From contig QPFY01000003.1 of the NCBI GenBank assembly GCA_003665825.1, positions 744,001 through 808,000 of the forward strand: a stretch of DNA of 64,000 bases. The letters are read 5' to 3'. Positions 38,200 through 48,932 of this stretch are shown here, piece after piece. This stretch comes from Microbotryum silenes-acaulis (lineage: Eukaryota; Basidiomycota; Microbotryomycetes; Microbotryales; Microbotryaceae). A program made the translations under genes and the position numbers. Numbering within the stretch: position 1 is the first letter of the stretch; the number at the start of each line of letters is the position of its first letter. The notes under the pieces are model-generated. The model saw only the letters and a list, made by a program, of their open reading frames with translations. It had not been told where the DNA came from and searched no databases.

Positions 38200-39816
38200 T
38201 CATCCCAGCCTCCTGATCGCCTCCAGAGACTGCTCCAGCCCATCCCTCGAGCCGATGCGCACGGCCTGCGCTCGGCTCTTTTCGAACCACTTTCTCGCCG
38301 AGTCCTTGTCCTTGGCCAGTTCGGCCAGCTTACCCAGGTTGTAAGCCCCGACGAGCGCAACGAGCTCGCACTCGACCTCTTCTCGGTCCTTGGCCGCAAC
38401 CTCGTTACCGCCCCGTTTGCCAATCATCTCGGTCCGGACCCCATGCGCAACCGCGAGAGATTGCCGGGCCCACCGCGACGCCGAATCGATTGAGGCGACC
38501 GAGGGGGACGGTTCCTGCACGAACGCAGACGCAAGGTTGTTCATCAACGTCGCCGCGTGACACCGATCTGCGACCGGTGGGGGTGGGAGCTTTTTCCGGG
38601 GGTTGGCGTCTTTGCTCGGAGGTGGCAAAAGCGTCGCGATCCCTTGTTGGAGCAGCGGTTGCGCGTATCTGTAGAGCGGTGATCGGAAAGAAGGGCTCAG
38701 TGCTCGTACGATCGGGGAGCTAAGATGTGTGCTAGATGATCCAAAGCTTACTCGAGCTTCCCTTGGCGGGCATAGAGGCCTCCAAGCCTCTCCATCGCCC
38801 CGACGAGCTCGACCTTGCTGGCCCAAGTTGGCAGATCGTTGTCCCCCTCGCTGCCCTCGATCGGGGGAGGGTTTACTCCATGATCGGGCGAGCCGTGGCG
38901 TTGTTCGATGTCGACCTGTTGTAGCTGCGCCGGGGTCATATTAACGCGCATCAACTCTTGCAAGGCCCATGCGTACCGCTCCTCGGCATGGGCAAGGGCC
39001 TCCGTTCCGCCGAGGTCGCATGAGAGGTCGCCGACTTTGAGGGCAATGGCAGCGCCGCGCGTGGTCTCTAATTTGGTCGGCATGTCTGTCGTTGCCGTTG
39101 TTGTCGAGGTTGAAGTGGATGCAAGTTGGGCGGGCAATGCGGCGTCGACGAGATCGGCGATTTCGCGAAAACCCTTGTCGTAGACCTCGATCGCCTTACC
39201 AAGCTCGCCTGCGGCTTCCCACATGGCCCCCCATCGGATCGCAATCCCGGTCGTCTTGATCAGCCGTTCCTGCCTCGTCTTGCCCAGCGTGGGGTCGTCG
39301 AGGGCGAGTTGGTAAGCCTGCGCAAAGGACGCATCGGCACGCGAGTAGGACTCGGTCGCGGCGGATCTGAGAGCGGCTCGGAGGTGGGTGCGGATTGCGG
39401 CTGGGTAAGCCGTGAAGGACGAATAAAAGTTGTAGAGACCATAGGACGTGGCTCCGATGCCTAGCAGGATGAAGCAATAAAGGTACGGGGAGAGATGAGG
39501 GATCAGAATCGATTTAGCCTGGCTGAAGATGACGGCATCGTTTCTGATCGCCGAACTGGGACGTGGGGGATCGCTACTGACCGACGAACGCAAGGACGCC
39601 AAAGACGTAGCCAATCTTGACCCCCTTGCTTTGACTGGGTGTGCCTGGTGGTCGAGGGTAGAAGCGTTGCGATGTACTGCTGGTGCTGCTGCTAGTCGTC
39701 GATGCTTCTCGAAGGACGACGAAGTGCCCGGAGCGAAGAGTCGGGGCGGGAAGGGGTTGCTTGCCTACCAACCTGGCGGCGGGGCCCACGGAACGACGGA
39801 CGACAGTCAAGGCCAT
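38200..39816 (-). CDS. Mitochondrial TPR membrane protein, Mgr3-like
   Basis: Protein of about 480 residues resembling Mgr3, a TPR adaptor of the i-AAA protease in the mitochondrial inner membrane. Exons on the minus strand: 39816-39582, 39460 to about 38749, and about 38669-38200. The N-terminus is Arg/Ser-rich (presequence-like) and is followed by one membrane segment, IGYVFGVLAFVGIGATSYGL, assembled across the first intron. FTAYPAAIRTHLRAALRSA is the segment after the membrane span. TPR-like helices follow: ADASFAQAYQLALDDPTL, GKAIEVYDKGFREIADLV, HAEERYAWALQELMRVNM, LVGAMERLGGLYARQGKLEY and VALVGAYNLGKLAELAKD. Ala/Ser/Thr-rich linkers separate them. The membrane-plus-TPR layout is clear; Mgr3 orthology is inferred from it. 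Confidence 0.65.
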
Positions 39817-40033
39817 GACGGGAGCGAGCCGAATCTGACCACGAAATAGTCGATCCTAGAACAAGGATCGAGCCAAGCCGCTCCACTCGTCGGTTCGCGC
39901 GCCTCGGCAGCGCAAGTCGTCGCAGGTCGTCGCCCGACGCGCGCTCTCAGCCCGGACTCGGCCATTTCAGGCAGACATAGAAACTACCGAGCGTAAGGCG
40001 AGCGCGCAGCGCGCGCCCAGACGGCATAAGAGC

Positions 40034-40256
40034 CGCACTTTCGGTGGGTTTGCAACCTTGCTACCAATGGTAGCAGGATAGGCCCAGGTTGCGCACGCCG
40101 ACTTCAATAAGACATTTACTATGACTGCATTTGTTCGATAAAGAGTGAATCATCGGGTTCCATCGCGGAGTATTGATTGTCTATATTTTTGAACTTATTT
40201 TGCAGAGGCGCAAGTATGTCGTGGCATACTGTACACGGCTAACACGCAAATATGGG
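40034..40256 (+). repeat. Left terminal inverted repeat
   Basis: Outer end of the 4.2-kb element, 218 bp upstream of the Mgr3-like start codon. Pairs with 44054-44276 in reverse complement. Confidence 0.93.
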
Positions 40257-41689
40257 TTCTAGCTCGGGTGGGAAAGAGCCTTATAAATTAGTCCCAAATC
40301 CCGTGACTCGAGCTCGCTCGATGAAAGCACGGACGCGCCTCTTGAAATGGACTAGTGACTACCGAGCGAAGGCTCTGAAACAGAACGTTGGAACTACCTC
40401 GCATCTACTCGAAGGCTCTGAAACAGACCGTTGGCACCTCGGCTCCATTCGTGTCGCCGAACGAACTCCGACGCGTCTCAAGCTTGCATCAGGCTCATCA
40501 ACACGGGCATGAAGTCAGTCACGTCGTCCGCCAGGTCACAGACTGGGATTGGAGTTAGAGCAAGTCATTTAGTTCCGTCGTGTCACGTCTTGTTCTTCAG
40601 CAGATATGCTCTCTAGCGATGGCTGCGATGCCCATGATTGCGACGTTGCTGTCACTCACTTACGTACTCCGGGCTATCCCTTATTGGCCTGTCGTCGGTC
40701 GAACGGAAGGCACTGCGATGCCTACAATTCAACGGCGTAGATGGAGCGGACTTGCAGAGGTCTGAAGTCGACGTTGTGTAGGTGTAGTGGTGACGTGACG
40801 TTCAGTCTTCCCCCACCATCGCTGAACAATCGTCCCACACTTCGAGATCAGGCATTCATAATCTCCAACTCACTCACGGTCCTTCGCTCAGGTCTGACCT
40901 GATTGGGGTATTACTGTGAACACTGAGCATGCCTGTATGGAGGGAAAAGTTATGATGGGTTACATCTTTTTATCTCACCTCGACCTCGCTTCTCCAACCA
41001 AAACTTGCGGAACATTCTTTACAACTGCGAAATCGAGCTCGGCGGCAAGGTCCGATATCCGACAATACTGAGACTATTACTCCCATCGACTCGGCCTTCT
41101 TGACTTACGTAGTGCATTGCTTGCTTCCGTAGATCTACCGACCACCTGTGGTTCCCCCAATAAGTGATATGGTGATGGCGCACACAGTAGTCTGTAATAG
41201 TACAGTCACCAGTGCAGCCAAATTTGGCGAACAGGAGTAAATCGTCCTCACATGACCCAGGCAAGTTTGCCGTCGCCGTCTGCCGATGTGAGCACACAAG
41301 CAGGTGGTTTATCCTCGGAGCCTGTGGAACTACTAATAAGCCAGTTCCGCTACTCGGGCCCTATGACTGCGCATCAGCCCGTTCATCAGAGATGCAAAAT
41401 GATTTTACGTGGCCGACTTGACCAACTAGTAGTGCTGACCAGTAATGCACGCCGTTGAATCGGTCCGGCATTCAATGCTTTAACTTGCATCTGAAAAGTC
41501 CATTTTGGACTGAATTGAGGGTAGGAGATACTTAAAATACTTTTTAACAAGTGATTGCCAGATTTTGACCATAGCGAGGGCTTTGTGGCATGGGGGAAGT
41601 TTTGAGCAGAAAAGTCTCAGTCGGAGAACAGCTAACGTGCATGATCGCTTTCCGAATGCACCGCTCGGCACCTCGGATGTACACGTAAA

Positions 41690-42440
41690 ACTTGCCGCTC
41701 GAACAGACATCGATGTAAGGTGGATAATCGTGGAATAGGCGACATTGAGGAGAGGAAAGCAATTTGACACGGGCAGGAACAGCGGCTTTGGGTGCAAAAG
41801 TCACTCGACGCTCGGCGCCTGCAAGCTGAGGCCCCGAGTGGGACAGATTCTTCCAGGGTTATCCTCGCACATGCATCTGAAGTCGCGAATCAACCTTGGC
41901 CCACGACATGGCATGTATTGTTCCTATGGACCAGACCTACTCGCCGATTTTGACGAGGTGCAAGCTTCGGATACTTGAGCAGTTGCATGCGCTTTGGATG
42001 AAAAGTCACTCGGGATCAGTAAGGGGATCCTCCGAGCCATGTTGGTCGGAAAACGCGCTTGCACATACATCCGAACTTTGCGGTTCAACCCTGTCCAATG
42101 GCAAGAGATGTGTTGATTATATTGACCGAATCCACTCACCGATTTTGACGAGGTTTCTGTATCGGACATTCGAGCAGTTGCGTGCGCTTTGAATGCAAAA
42201 GCCAATGGGGGCCAGCCGGGGGAACCGCCGAGCCATCTGTTTCGGAGAAGGCGCTCAATCATGCATCCGAACTTTGCAATTGGACCCTATCCAAGGGGAA
42301 GAGATTGATATTACATGTTGAATGATTTCACTCCCCAATTTTGACAAGGTTTCCGCTGGATGTACAAGGGCAGGAGCAAGGGCTTTGAGTCCAAAGGTCA
42401 CTCGGCGCCAGTATGGAGAGGCCTCGACCGAGATTCTTTC
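41690..42440. repeat. Tandem repeat, period about 195-207 bp, about four copies
   Basis: The landmark GGCTTTGGGTGCAAAAGTCACT (in variant forms) recurs near 41783, 41990, 42184 and 42380. The landmark CTCGCCGATTTTGACGAGGT recurs near 41940, 42137 and 42332. Copies are diverged, with the last most different. On the minus strand each unit has a splice-like pattern (TCAAAATCGGCGA followed by GTAGGT), so the array may be a duplicated exon-intron unit of a decayed gene, or simply subterminal element repeats. Confidence 0.8.
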
Positions 42441-44053
42441 ATATGTATCTGGCATATACCTTGAGGATGGACCGGCGTGACGGCCGGAAAGTACATTTGA
42501 TAGTTGATGGCCATCTTCACCAGTTTCACAGATGGGGAAGTTGCCAATGCTCTGACTTTTGGCGGCGGTTTGGTGGAGTAGGTGCTTGCCCGGGCCAGTG
42601 GCTTCAGTGAGGGGGGCAATTCGAAGACTTCCATGAAAGCCTTGTCAGGCGGCGGCAATGGGACTCTGAGTAACATTTTTTCATTTTGCGAACTCCTACG
42701 AGAGTCGACATCATGTTGTATGAGCGGTAGACGAGGGGTCGAGTGAACAGAAGTCGGCCTGAACGAGAAGAACGCGCCCCGAAAGTGGAGAAACGCAGTC
42801 AACGAAACTCTCGGATTCTACGGTTTGCTTTTTTGTGTTTGGGAATTGTCAAAGCTCTGCCCATAATAAAATGACGTGCGGCGGCATTATGTGCTCCTAA
42901 TCACAGGGGCTATACTCACGCGCGGCAATCGAGGTCCAATTGTCGGGGCTCAGGATTAGTCTGTCATTACAAAGATATCTTCAGCGCCATCTCAACACTG
43001 TTCAAGACAGCATTAGACAACATCGCACTATACTTGCAGTTTCGACCGAGTTCGGTCGAATGGCAGAAATTATATCCGCTGATGTCAGCATGTCATCATT
43101 GGAGCTGTTGGTTTTCAGAGGCAGGCTGGGCTTTATTCATCGCGCACTTGGCAGAGCATGTCAAGGGAACAAGTTGGCTCGATGTAGGCACGTGATGACT
43201 CAACTCTTACCTTACTGTTGCAACTTTGGCCGCAAGGAGCGAAGCACATCCCCTGTCTTTCAATTACCGCCAGGGCATAGCCCAAGGGACCCCGAGCACA
43301 ATCGGGCTGGCCTGATTGAGATGTGGGGCCGCACGGCAGCGAAATGTCTCATACTTGGAGAGTAATCAAATCGAGGCAGTATGTATGGTCAATGATCGTA
43401 TCAAAACCAGTGATAATGTCACTGACCGAGTGAGGCTCGAGCTGCAGGGTGAGGTGACCTTCACGGTTGCGGCGAAGGCTGCGGAGCGAGGAGGGCGAGC
43501 TTCACTGGATCGACTTGGAGTCCCTTCCTGCCTGCGCGCGAGGATCACAGCATCCGCATGATATTTCTATTTTTCTCCAGAATATTTCGGAGGTCGAGAG
43601 CGTTGGTTCTGTTCGAGGTCGATGCGCCAAGGAACAAGCATGCTTCAGTCGTTGCCGGGACTCGGAAGTTGGTGTGTCGCGTGACAATGAGCTCGCCCCG
43701 TTTAGATCGAATTGCTCTCCTCCTCTTGGGCTTAGGTTTGTACATTCACCACCGAATTGCACATATGCTTCATCGTAGGCGAGGTGAGTCTCTCGGCGCG
43801 ATCCGGGCAAGGTGGAGTTGAATAGGCCCGAGTTAACAGACGACCCCGTGGGCCACAGTGACCACTCCTTCGGGTAACGAGGCTACTGCAAGTGTCAGCG
43901 GTGGCACAGTTCAGGACAAGCGGGAACAAGCAAGGAAAGGTTGGGAGGCACGATGGGTGGGTAGATTTGGCAAGTTGGATCACGAGTCACGACGCAGTAT
44001 AGGCACCTGGCAGACGGGCAGAGCTGGCGGTCCTCAGGGTCGCGCGTGACCGA

Positions 44054-44276
44054 CCCACATTTGCGTGTTAGCCGTGTACAGCATGCCACGACATACTTGC
44101 GCCTCTGCAAAATAAGTTCAAAATTCTAGACAATCAATACTCCGCGATGGAACCCGATGGTTCACTCCTTATCGAACAAATGCAGTCATAGTAAATGTCT
44201 TATTGAAGTCGGCGTGCGCAACCTGGGCCTATTCTGCTACCATTGGTAGCAAGGTTGCAAACCCACCGAAAGTGCG
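44054..44276 (-). repeat. Right terminal inverted repeat
   Basis: Outer end of the 4.2-kb element, ending 31 bp before the ATG of the MAPEG-family gene. Pairs with 40034-40256. Confidence 0.93.
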
Positions 44277-44307
44277 TGAAAACGACTCCGACCCACTTAA
44301 CCCACAA

Positions 44308-45406
44308 ATGGAGTCCATCACCTCGCAAGCGCAACAGCACCTTTCTCTCGATCTGACCAAAGTCAACATCTCCCTCTATGCGATTCCACTCGCCTACATC
44401 TTGGCCCTGCTCCCCCACGTCTACATGGAGGTCCGTAAATTTTCCAGCTCGGGTCGACGTTCAGGAGATCTCCGACTGATCCTTAGGCCATTCCTATGAC
44501 ACGTAGATTGCCATGATCTTGACCGTAGGAAAATGGAGTAATGCATCACCAAGGTCAGTCGTCTTCGGACTCCAAAGACAATGCTCTGTTGATCCTTCAA
44601 CTAGTGTCTGAGGCGCTCGGATCCTGGATAGGGGCAACGTCGATGCCGCCTCGGCGAGATTGCCAGCGCACAAGCTGGCTCAATTCAAGCGAGGTAGGTG
44701 AGAAACCCTCAATAATGTTATCAGACACCTGGATGTTCACACGGCTTTGTCCATCGCAGCCTCGGCGGCTCACACGAACGGGTTGGAGAACCTTTCACTC
44801 TTCGTCGGCGCGATCGTACGTCCCGTTTTCTCCCTCTCTTTCCACACATCACAACGGGTGGTCATCTGTCAATCTTTATTCCTCAGCTTTCCGCCAATTG
44901 GGCTTCGGTATCGACGGAGAAGTTGAATCAAATTGCCGTCCTATAGTTATTCACTGTCGAGTCTGAACTCTGCCAGCTCGTAATACCCAGCAGCTGACTG
45001 CCATCTCCTTCTAGCGTTGTTCTGAGGTTCATATACAACCCCGTCTACATCTTTGGGAATTCGAAGATTGTTTTCCTGCTCCGGTGAGTCCCTTACACAC
45101 CGATCACGAGTTGCTTGCCGCCCCCTAAGTTTGAACGGACTGGACTGCTGATTTTGTCCCCTCGTCGATGCTCAGTTCAACCATCTGGTTCGGAGCTCAA
45201 GGTATGACGCGCGCGTATAGCTACGTCCCAGCTTATTGGTAAGTAGTTGACTGGAGATATCTTCCCCTTCAGGCTCGTCTCTATACCCTCTCAAGCTCGC
45301 GGCCGACCAGACCTCCGGGATCGACTCGACTCGAGCCGCCACCACCTTTTTGGCACCACCGGCGTTGGTCGTGTTGTTGATTATGGGAGCGAGGATTGGA
45401 AAGTGA
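44308..45406 (+). CDS. MAPEG-family membrane protein
   Basis: Small multi-spanning protein of the MAPEG type (membrane-associated eicosanoid/glutathione metabolism), a family that includes microsomal glutathione transferases. The gene was pieced together from eight short exons: 44308-44430, 44507-44553, 44632-44693, 44760-44815, 44887-44945, 45015-45083, 45176-45201 and 45273-45406. Joined segments are VNISLYAIPLAYILALLPHV, WSNASPRGNVDAASARLPAH, KLAQFKRA, SAAHTNGLENLSLFVGAI (the family's xxxNxxExxxxF motif), STEKLNQIAVLYVVLRFIYN and PVYIFG. The fifth intron uses a weak GTTATT donor. The last exon adds LAPPALVVLLIMGARIGK, an extra hydrophobic segment. Its start lies 31 bp from the mobile element, so the native promoter has probably been displaced. 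Confidence 0.7.
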
Positions 45407-45905
45407 TTCGTTCCCACAGTAGGCAGTTATTTATCGAGCGACAGCTAGCGACGTTTGCCGATTCACAAATTGAGACATAATATTCTCGCATAATACCTCC
45501 ACTTGATGGCAGGTTCAGAGGGAACTCGGCCCATTTTGGTGGATCTTAGCGGCACTCAGCGTGTTGGCACAGATTTTCCGACAGATTTATGTATTGGAAC
45601 TTGACGGGAGTGTCTGATGTCATGCTGCATTACCTACGAGATGCCGGTTCAGGCGGTGTCTGACCGCATCAGTTTGAGCTCGTCTCCAACAGACTACTGC
45701 GAGCGTCTTCAGGGGTCTGACCATTCCGCACGAAACATCTTTCCAAGCTGCCTCTGTTTTCTCACGCGCCCGCGCGCCACAGCCAAAGTCATAACAGCCG
45801 CTGCAACGGATTTACACGATCGGCGGCGCGCCTCTTGCCTTGACGACGTCGGCACGCGCATACAGCTAGCTATTCGGTTATACGGTCCTCGACTGAGCTC
45901 GACTC
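45407..45905. other. Intergenic, no gene seen
   Basis: AT-richer spacer between the MAPEG gene and an unrecognised open frame. It starts with the likely MAPEG 3' UTR. Confidence 0.4.
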
Positions 45906-46648
45906 ATGTTCCGATCGCACCTGGGGCTCTTTCTCGAGGAGGACAACATCAGCCACGCACCCTGTGAAGGGCCAGATTGCTTCGACCTTCGCGGAGGCGG
46001 TCTTCCTTTCGAGCCTCCGCCGTTGGCTTCAACATGGCGACGACCTGTTGCAGCAATGCTGGACGATTCGCTCGAGCCGCGACTTCGAGGATCACTCGAG
46101 AACTTTCTCAACGAGAGCAAGTTGATGGATGAAGTGCACGACGAGGTCGGTAGGCTACTCCGGTCGTACCGACCTTTGCGGTCGGATCGTGTGTACCAAC
46201 AGTCCCGAATGCACCGCAACGATCCACGACCTGCGCATACGCGTTCTAGAACCTCTGCTCCTATTCGTGTTGAAGCGGTACTACGATTCAATTGGCGACT
46301 CCAATACGAGCCAGCGGCCCAACAGCCTGTACTACTTTCGCTTCGAGGCTCCACAACGTTCTCATCCACCCGGGATCACGCTTGCCCTAATGAGAGGCAA
46401 TGGAACGTGCTTGTCCCGCCTTTCGATTATCCTTGAGGAGGACGCGTCCTTCATGTCAAACGGTCCTCAACCGAATTTGTTTGCGCGCGACGACGAGTGC
46501 AAGTTTCATCTCCATCATAATGGTCCGATCCCTCTTGATCTCGGAAAGAGGAGCCATGGCGCGCAGGCGATGTTGAACGAGGTCCGTCGAACACGCCATG
46601 CCCTACTACAGCTTATATCGTATGCCAACCCGAGCTTCCTTGTTTGAC
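45906..46648 (+). CDS. Hypothetical protein, two overlapping open frames
   Basis: I do not recognise this gene. One frame from 45906 reads acidic and hydrophobic stretches such as MLDDSLEPRLRGSLENFLNE. Another, open from about 46129 to 46648, reads IHDLRIRVLEPLLLFVLKRY and LNEVRRTRHALLQLISYAN. A plausible acceptor GTACCAACAG (ending 46202) sits between them, but no strong donor fits its phase; AA|GTTGAT near 46118 would. The codon pattern looks coding, and no disruption is certain. It may be the upstream neighbour of, or once part of, the kinase-like gene that follows. Confidence 0.35.
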
Positions 46649-46885
46649 ACCAATGCCAACACAGCTGGCTTTTCTCATGGAATCGGCCAATAAAAGAAAT
46701 GACAAGACGGGTGAGGTGGAAGTCCCTGTGTGATTCGGCATGATGATCAGCTCTCATTTCGTCATCTTGGCCGAAGCAGGTGAGCTAAACTGGCATTCCG
46801 TGGCAGCGTAGAAAAAGAAACTTACGCGCCATTCCTTCTTGCATGTTCCTGTACGCTAGTTGTAAACCCCCAAAACTCTCAAGAG

Positions 46886-48335
46886 ATGGGGATCTTGTAC
46901 TCGCGCATCTACACCACCGCCTCACGACGCCCCCCAATCCCCCTTCGAGAGCCATTCCTATTCGATTTCATATCCGTCGCGCTTATGTTCCTCGCCGCTG
47001 GTATTGACCATATCGCAACAGCAGCGCCCCCCTCACCCGAAGCTCTTCAACTACTGTTCGCACATTCAAGTGACCCGCAGGAGCTGGACCGAACCGTCGG
47101 GGCAGTCGGAGTTGAGTGCGCAATCGAAGCACCGGAAGTTTCTGATTCACCGCGGGCAAAAAGACGGCGCACCCGGGGCGCGAAAGCAACATCAGAGCCA
47201 CCATCATCACTGCTGAAGGACTTCTGGCGCACGGGTGGTCACGTTGTACAAGTGACGCTGGACACGTCTGTAGCTTCGGTATGTTACAAGATCCAGTGGC
47301 AGATGCTCATTCTTTCGGCGTACTGCCACCCACTCGACGGAACGCTTGCTAGCTGACTGATCTTCATGTGCTGGGCGCCGGCTACATGTACAGATACAGA
47401 TCGCTTTCGTCTGGGAGCATTCGCCGGACCGATTAGACCCTTACGAGGCGGTCGCGTTCAAGCTCAGCGAAACATCAATTCCCAACGAACCGCCTGTGAA
47501 CACGTCTGAGTTCAAAACAACGCCTAGCCTGAAACGCCTTTCTCCCGCTTTGCTAGAATATCTCTCCCGCGAGCTTTATGATGATGAAGAGCGCTCACCA
47601 CTTCTTATGGCATCACTTTCTGCGCTGGATAGGTGCGACTTGCAATCGTTACCGCAGATTCGGATACCGCAACTCCTTGCTATTGGGGGATATGGCTCTG
47701 CTTATGGAGGTCACCTACGTACGAAGGCACCCCCCGGCAGCCCCTCTCGACATTCGAACAAGTCGGTTCAAGCGGGGACAGTACCACGCCTACTCGCTAG
47801 CCTTGATTCGACTAAGTCTGAGCCCCTTCCGCAGCGTAAGGTGATGCCGACGGATTCACCGATGGTGATCAAAGTCTTCGATGGGTGGGGGGCGGGCATC
47901 CGAGAGTCTCTTCTACGAGCACGTTTTTCCTCTTCTATCCAAAGAGGCTCGGAAGCTCCTCCCCTCGTACTACGGGACCTATCTCCAAGCTGGGCCGTCT
48001 CGGTCCATTGCTCTTGTGATGGAATATGGTGGAAGACCGATCAGAGATTCTGATCTCGTCCCAGAATTCGACGATAAAGTTCAGTGAGTGATCGAAGCTC
48101 TGGCACGTGAGCTCACGCAGGCTTGGCGCAACAGATTGACAGGTGTTGGACGTCTGTGTGGCGTGGGTCCTAAAGCCAAGCAGTTCAGATGTTCGCTCGA
48201 CTCGGGATCGATCACGGAGATTTGAGGCGCGACAATGTTTTGCTACGGGATGACGGCTCCCTGTGTTTGATCGATTGGAACCTTGCCAAGCTCGTATCTC
48301 AGTCAGCACCTTCGTTCTCAGAGGTGTCAGAATGA
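46886..48335 (+). pseudogene. Kinase-like protein gene with a frameshift
   Basis: Protein-kinase-like fold. Exons: 46886-47278, 47394-48083 and 48176-48335. The nucleotide loop looks like LLAIGGYGSAYGG and the strand-3 Lys lies in MVIKVFDG. The hinge region has SIALVMEYGGRPI, the catalytic loop is GIDHGDLRRDNVLL (Asp and Asn present) and the metal Asp is in LCLIDWNLAKL. The active-site residues are therefore intact. However, the frame through VIKVFDGWG must shift by one base in the run TGGGGGGCGGG (47885-47895) to continue as SESLFYEHVFPLLSKEARKL. Deleting one G restores a single frame to the TGA at 48333. This is either a recent pseudogene or a homopolymer error in the assembly. The second intron, CA|GTGAGT to CTAAAG|CC, keeps frame. 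Confidence 0.6.
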
Positions 48336-48932
48336 CGTGTTCTGTATGGTTTGTAGCATCCTTTCTTTCATTGGCCTTGAGTCGTCCTTGCACGTTCCAT
48401 TATGACGGTATTGGTTGCGCCTCTGAGTATTCCCAGTCGCTGATCTCTTCTGATGCGCGGTGCAGTTGTTGGAAGTTAGCTTATCACCTGGATGACCTGC
48501 CGTCTGATGAACGCCAATGACGTGATGAGCAATGGCTAACACCCCTGTGTATGAGACTGGGACGCGCGCGCGCGGCTAGTTGCAATTTCTCGAGGGCTTG
48601 AACGTTACGGAGGCATTGCGGGGCTCAACAAGTCCCGAACCCCTAGCAGGATAAAATTATGGCCCGTTTAAGCACAGCTTAGCATTTCGGACCATTCTCT
48701 GGAGCCAAGAGATACAAGAGGCGCAGTGTGTGAGGAGAGTTCAAGAAGTTTCTCGCCGGCATGGGCAGGGAATATCCTGTAGACACCGAGTGAACACCAT
48801 CTCGTGCGGAGGGGGTTTAAGGAGGAAAGGCGTCCGGAAGGTCTGGTGGCATGCATAGTGTTGTACTTTTACAATATTTGCTCATCTTGCCAAAGTAGTA
48901 CCAAATACCGGAAGACAACAAGGTGCCTTGAT
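48336..48932. other. Convergent 3' region, no gene seen
   Basis: About 600 bp between the kinase-like gene and the DRG1 stop. No coding pattern or RNA gene is recognised. Confidence 0.45.

Larger units (their letters stand above)
40034..44276. mobile_element. 4.2-kb element with 223-bp terminal inverted repeats
   Basis: 40034-40256 and 44054-44276 are reverse complements over 223 bp with about eight mismatches. The ends are CGCACTTTCGGTGGG and its complement. Each arm contains the palindrome GCTACCAATGGTAGC and the segment GTTCCATCGCGGAGTATTGA. The layout is that of a class II transposon or foldback element inserted between the divergent Mgr3-like and MAPEG genes. I find no transposase signature and no clear target-site duplication (left flank ATAAGAGC, right flank TGAAAACG). 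The interior is AT-richer than its neighbours and holds only short open frames, so it may be non-autonomous or decayed. Confidence 0.8.

Noticed and set aside
42940..43365. 141-residue frame inside the 4.2-kb element as a transposase
   Set aside because: Open but without any recognisable catalytic triad, zinc finger or HTH; no ATG start. Left as an unexplained part of the element.
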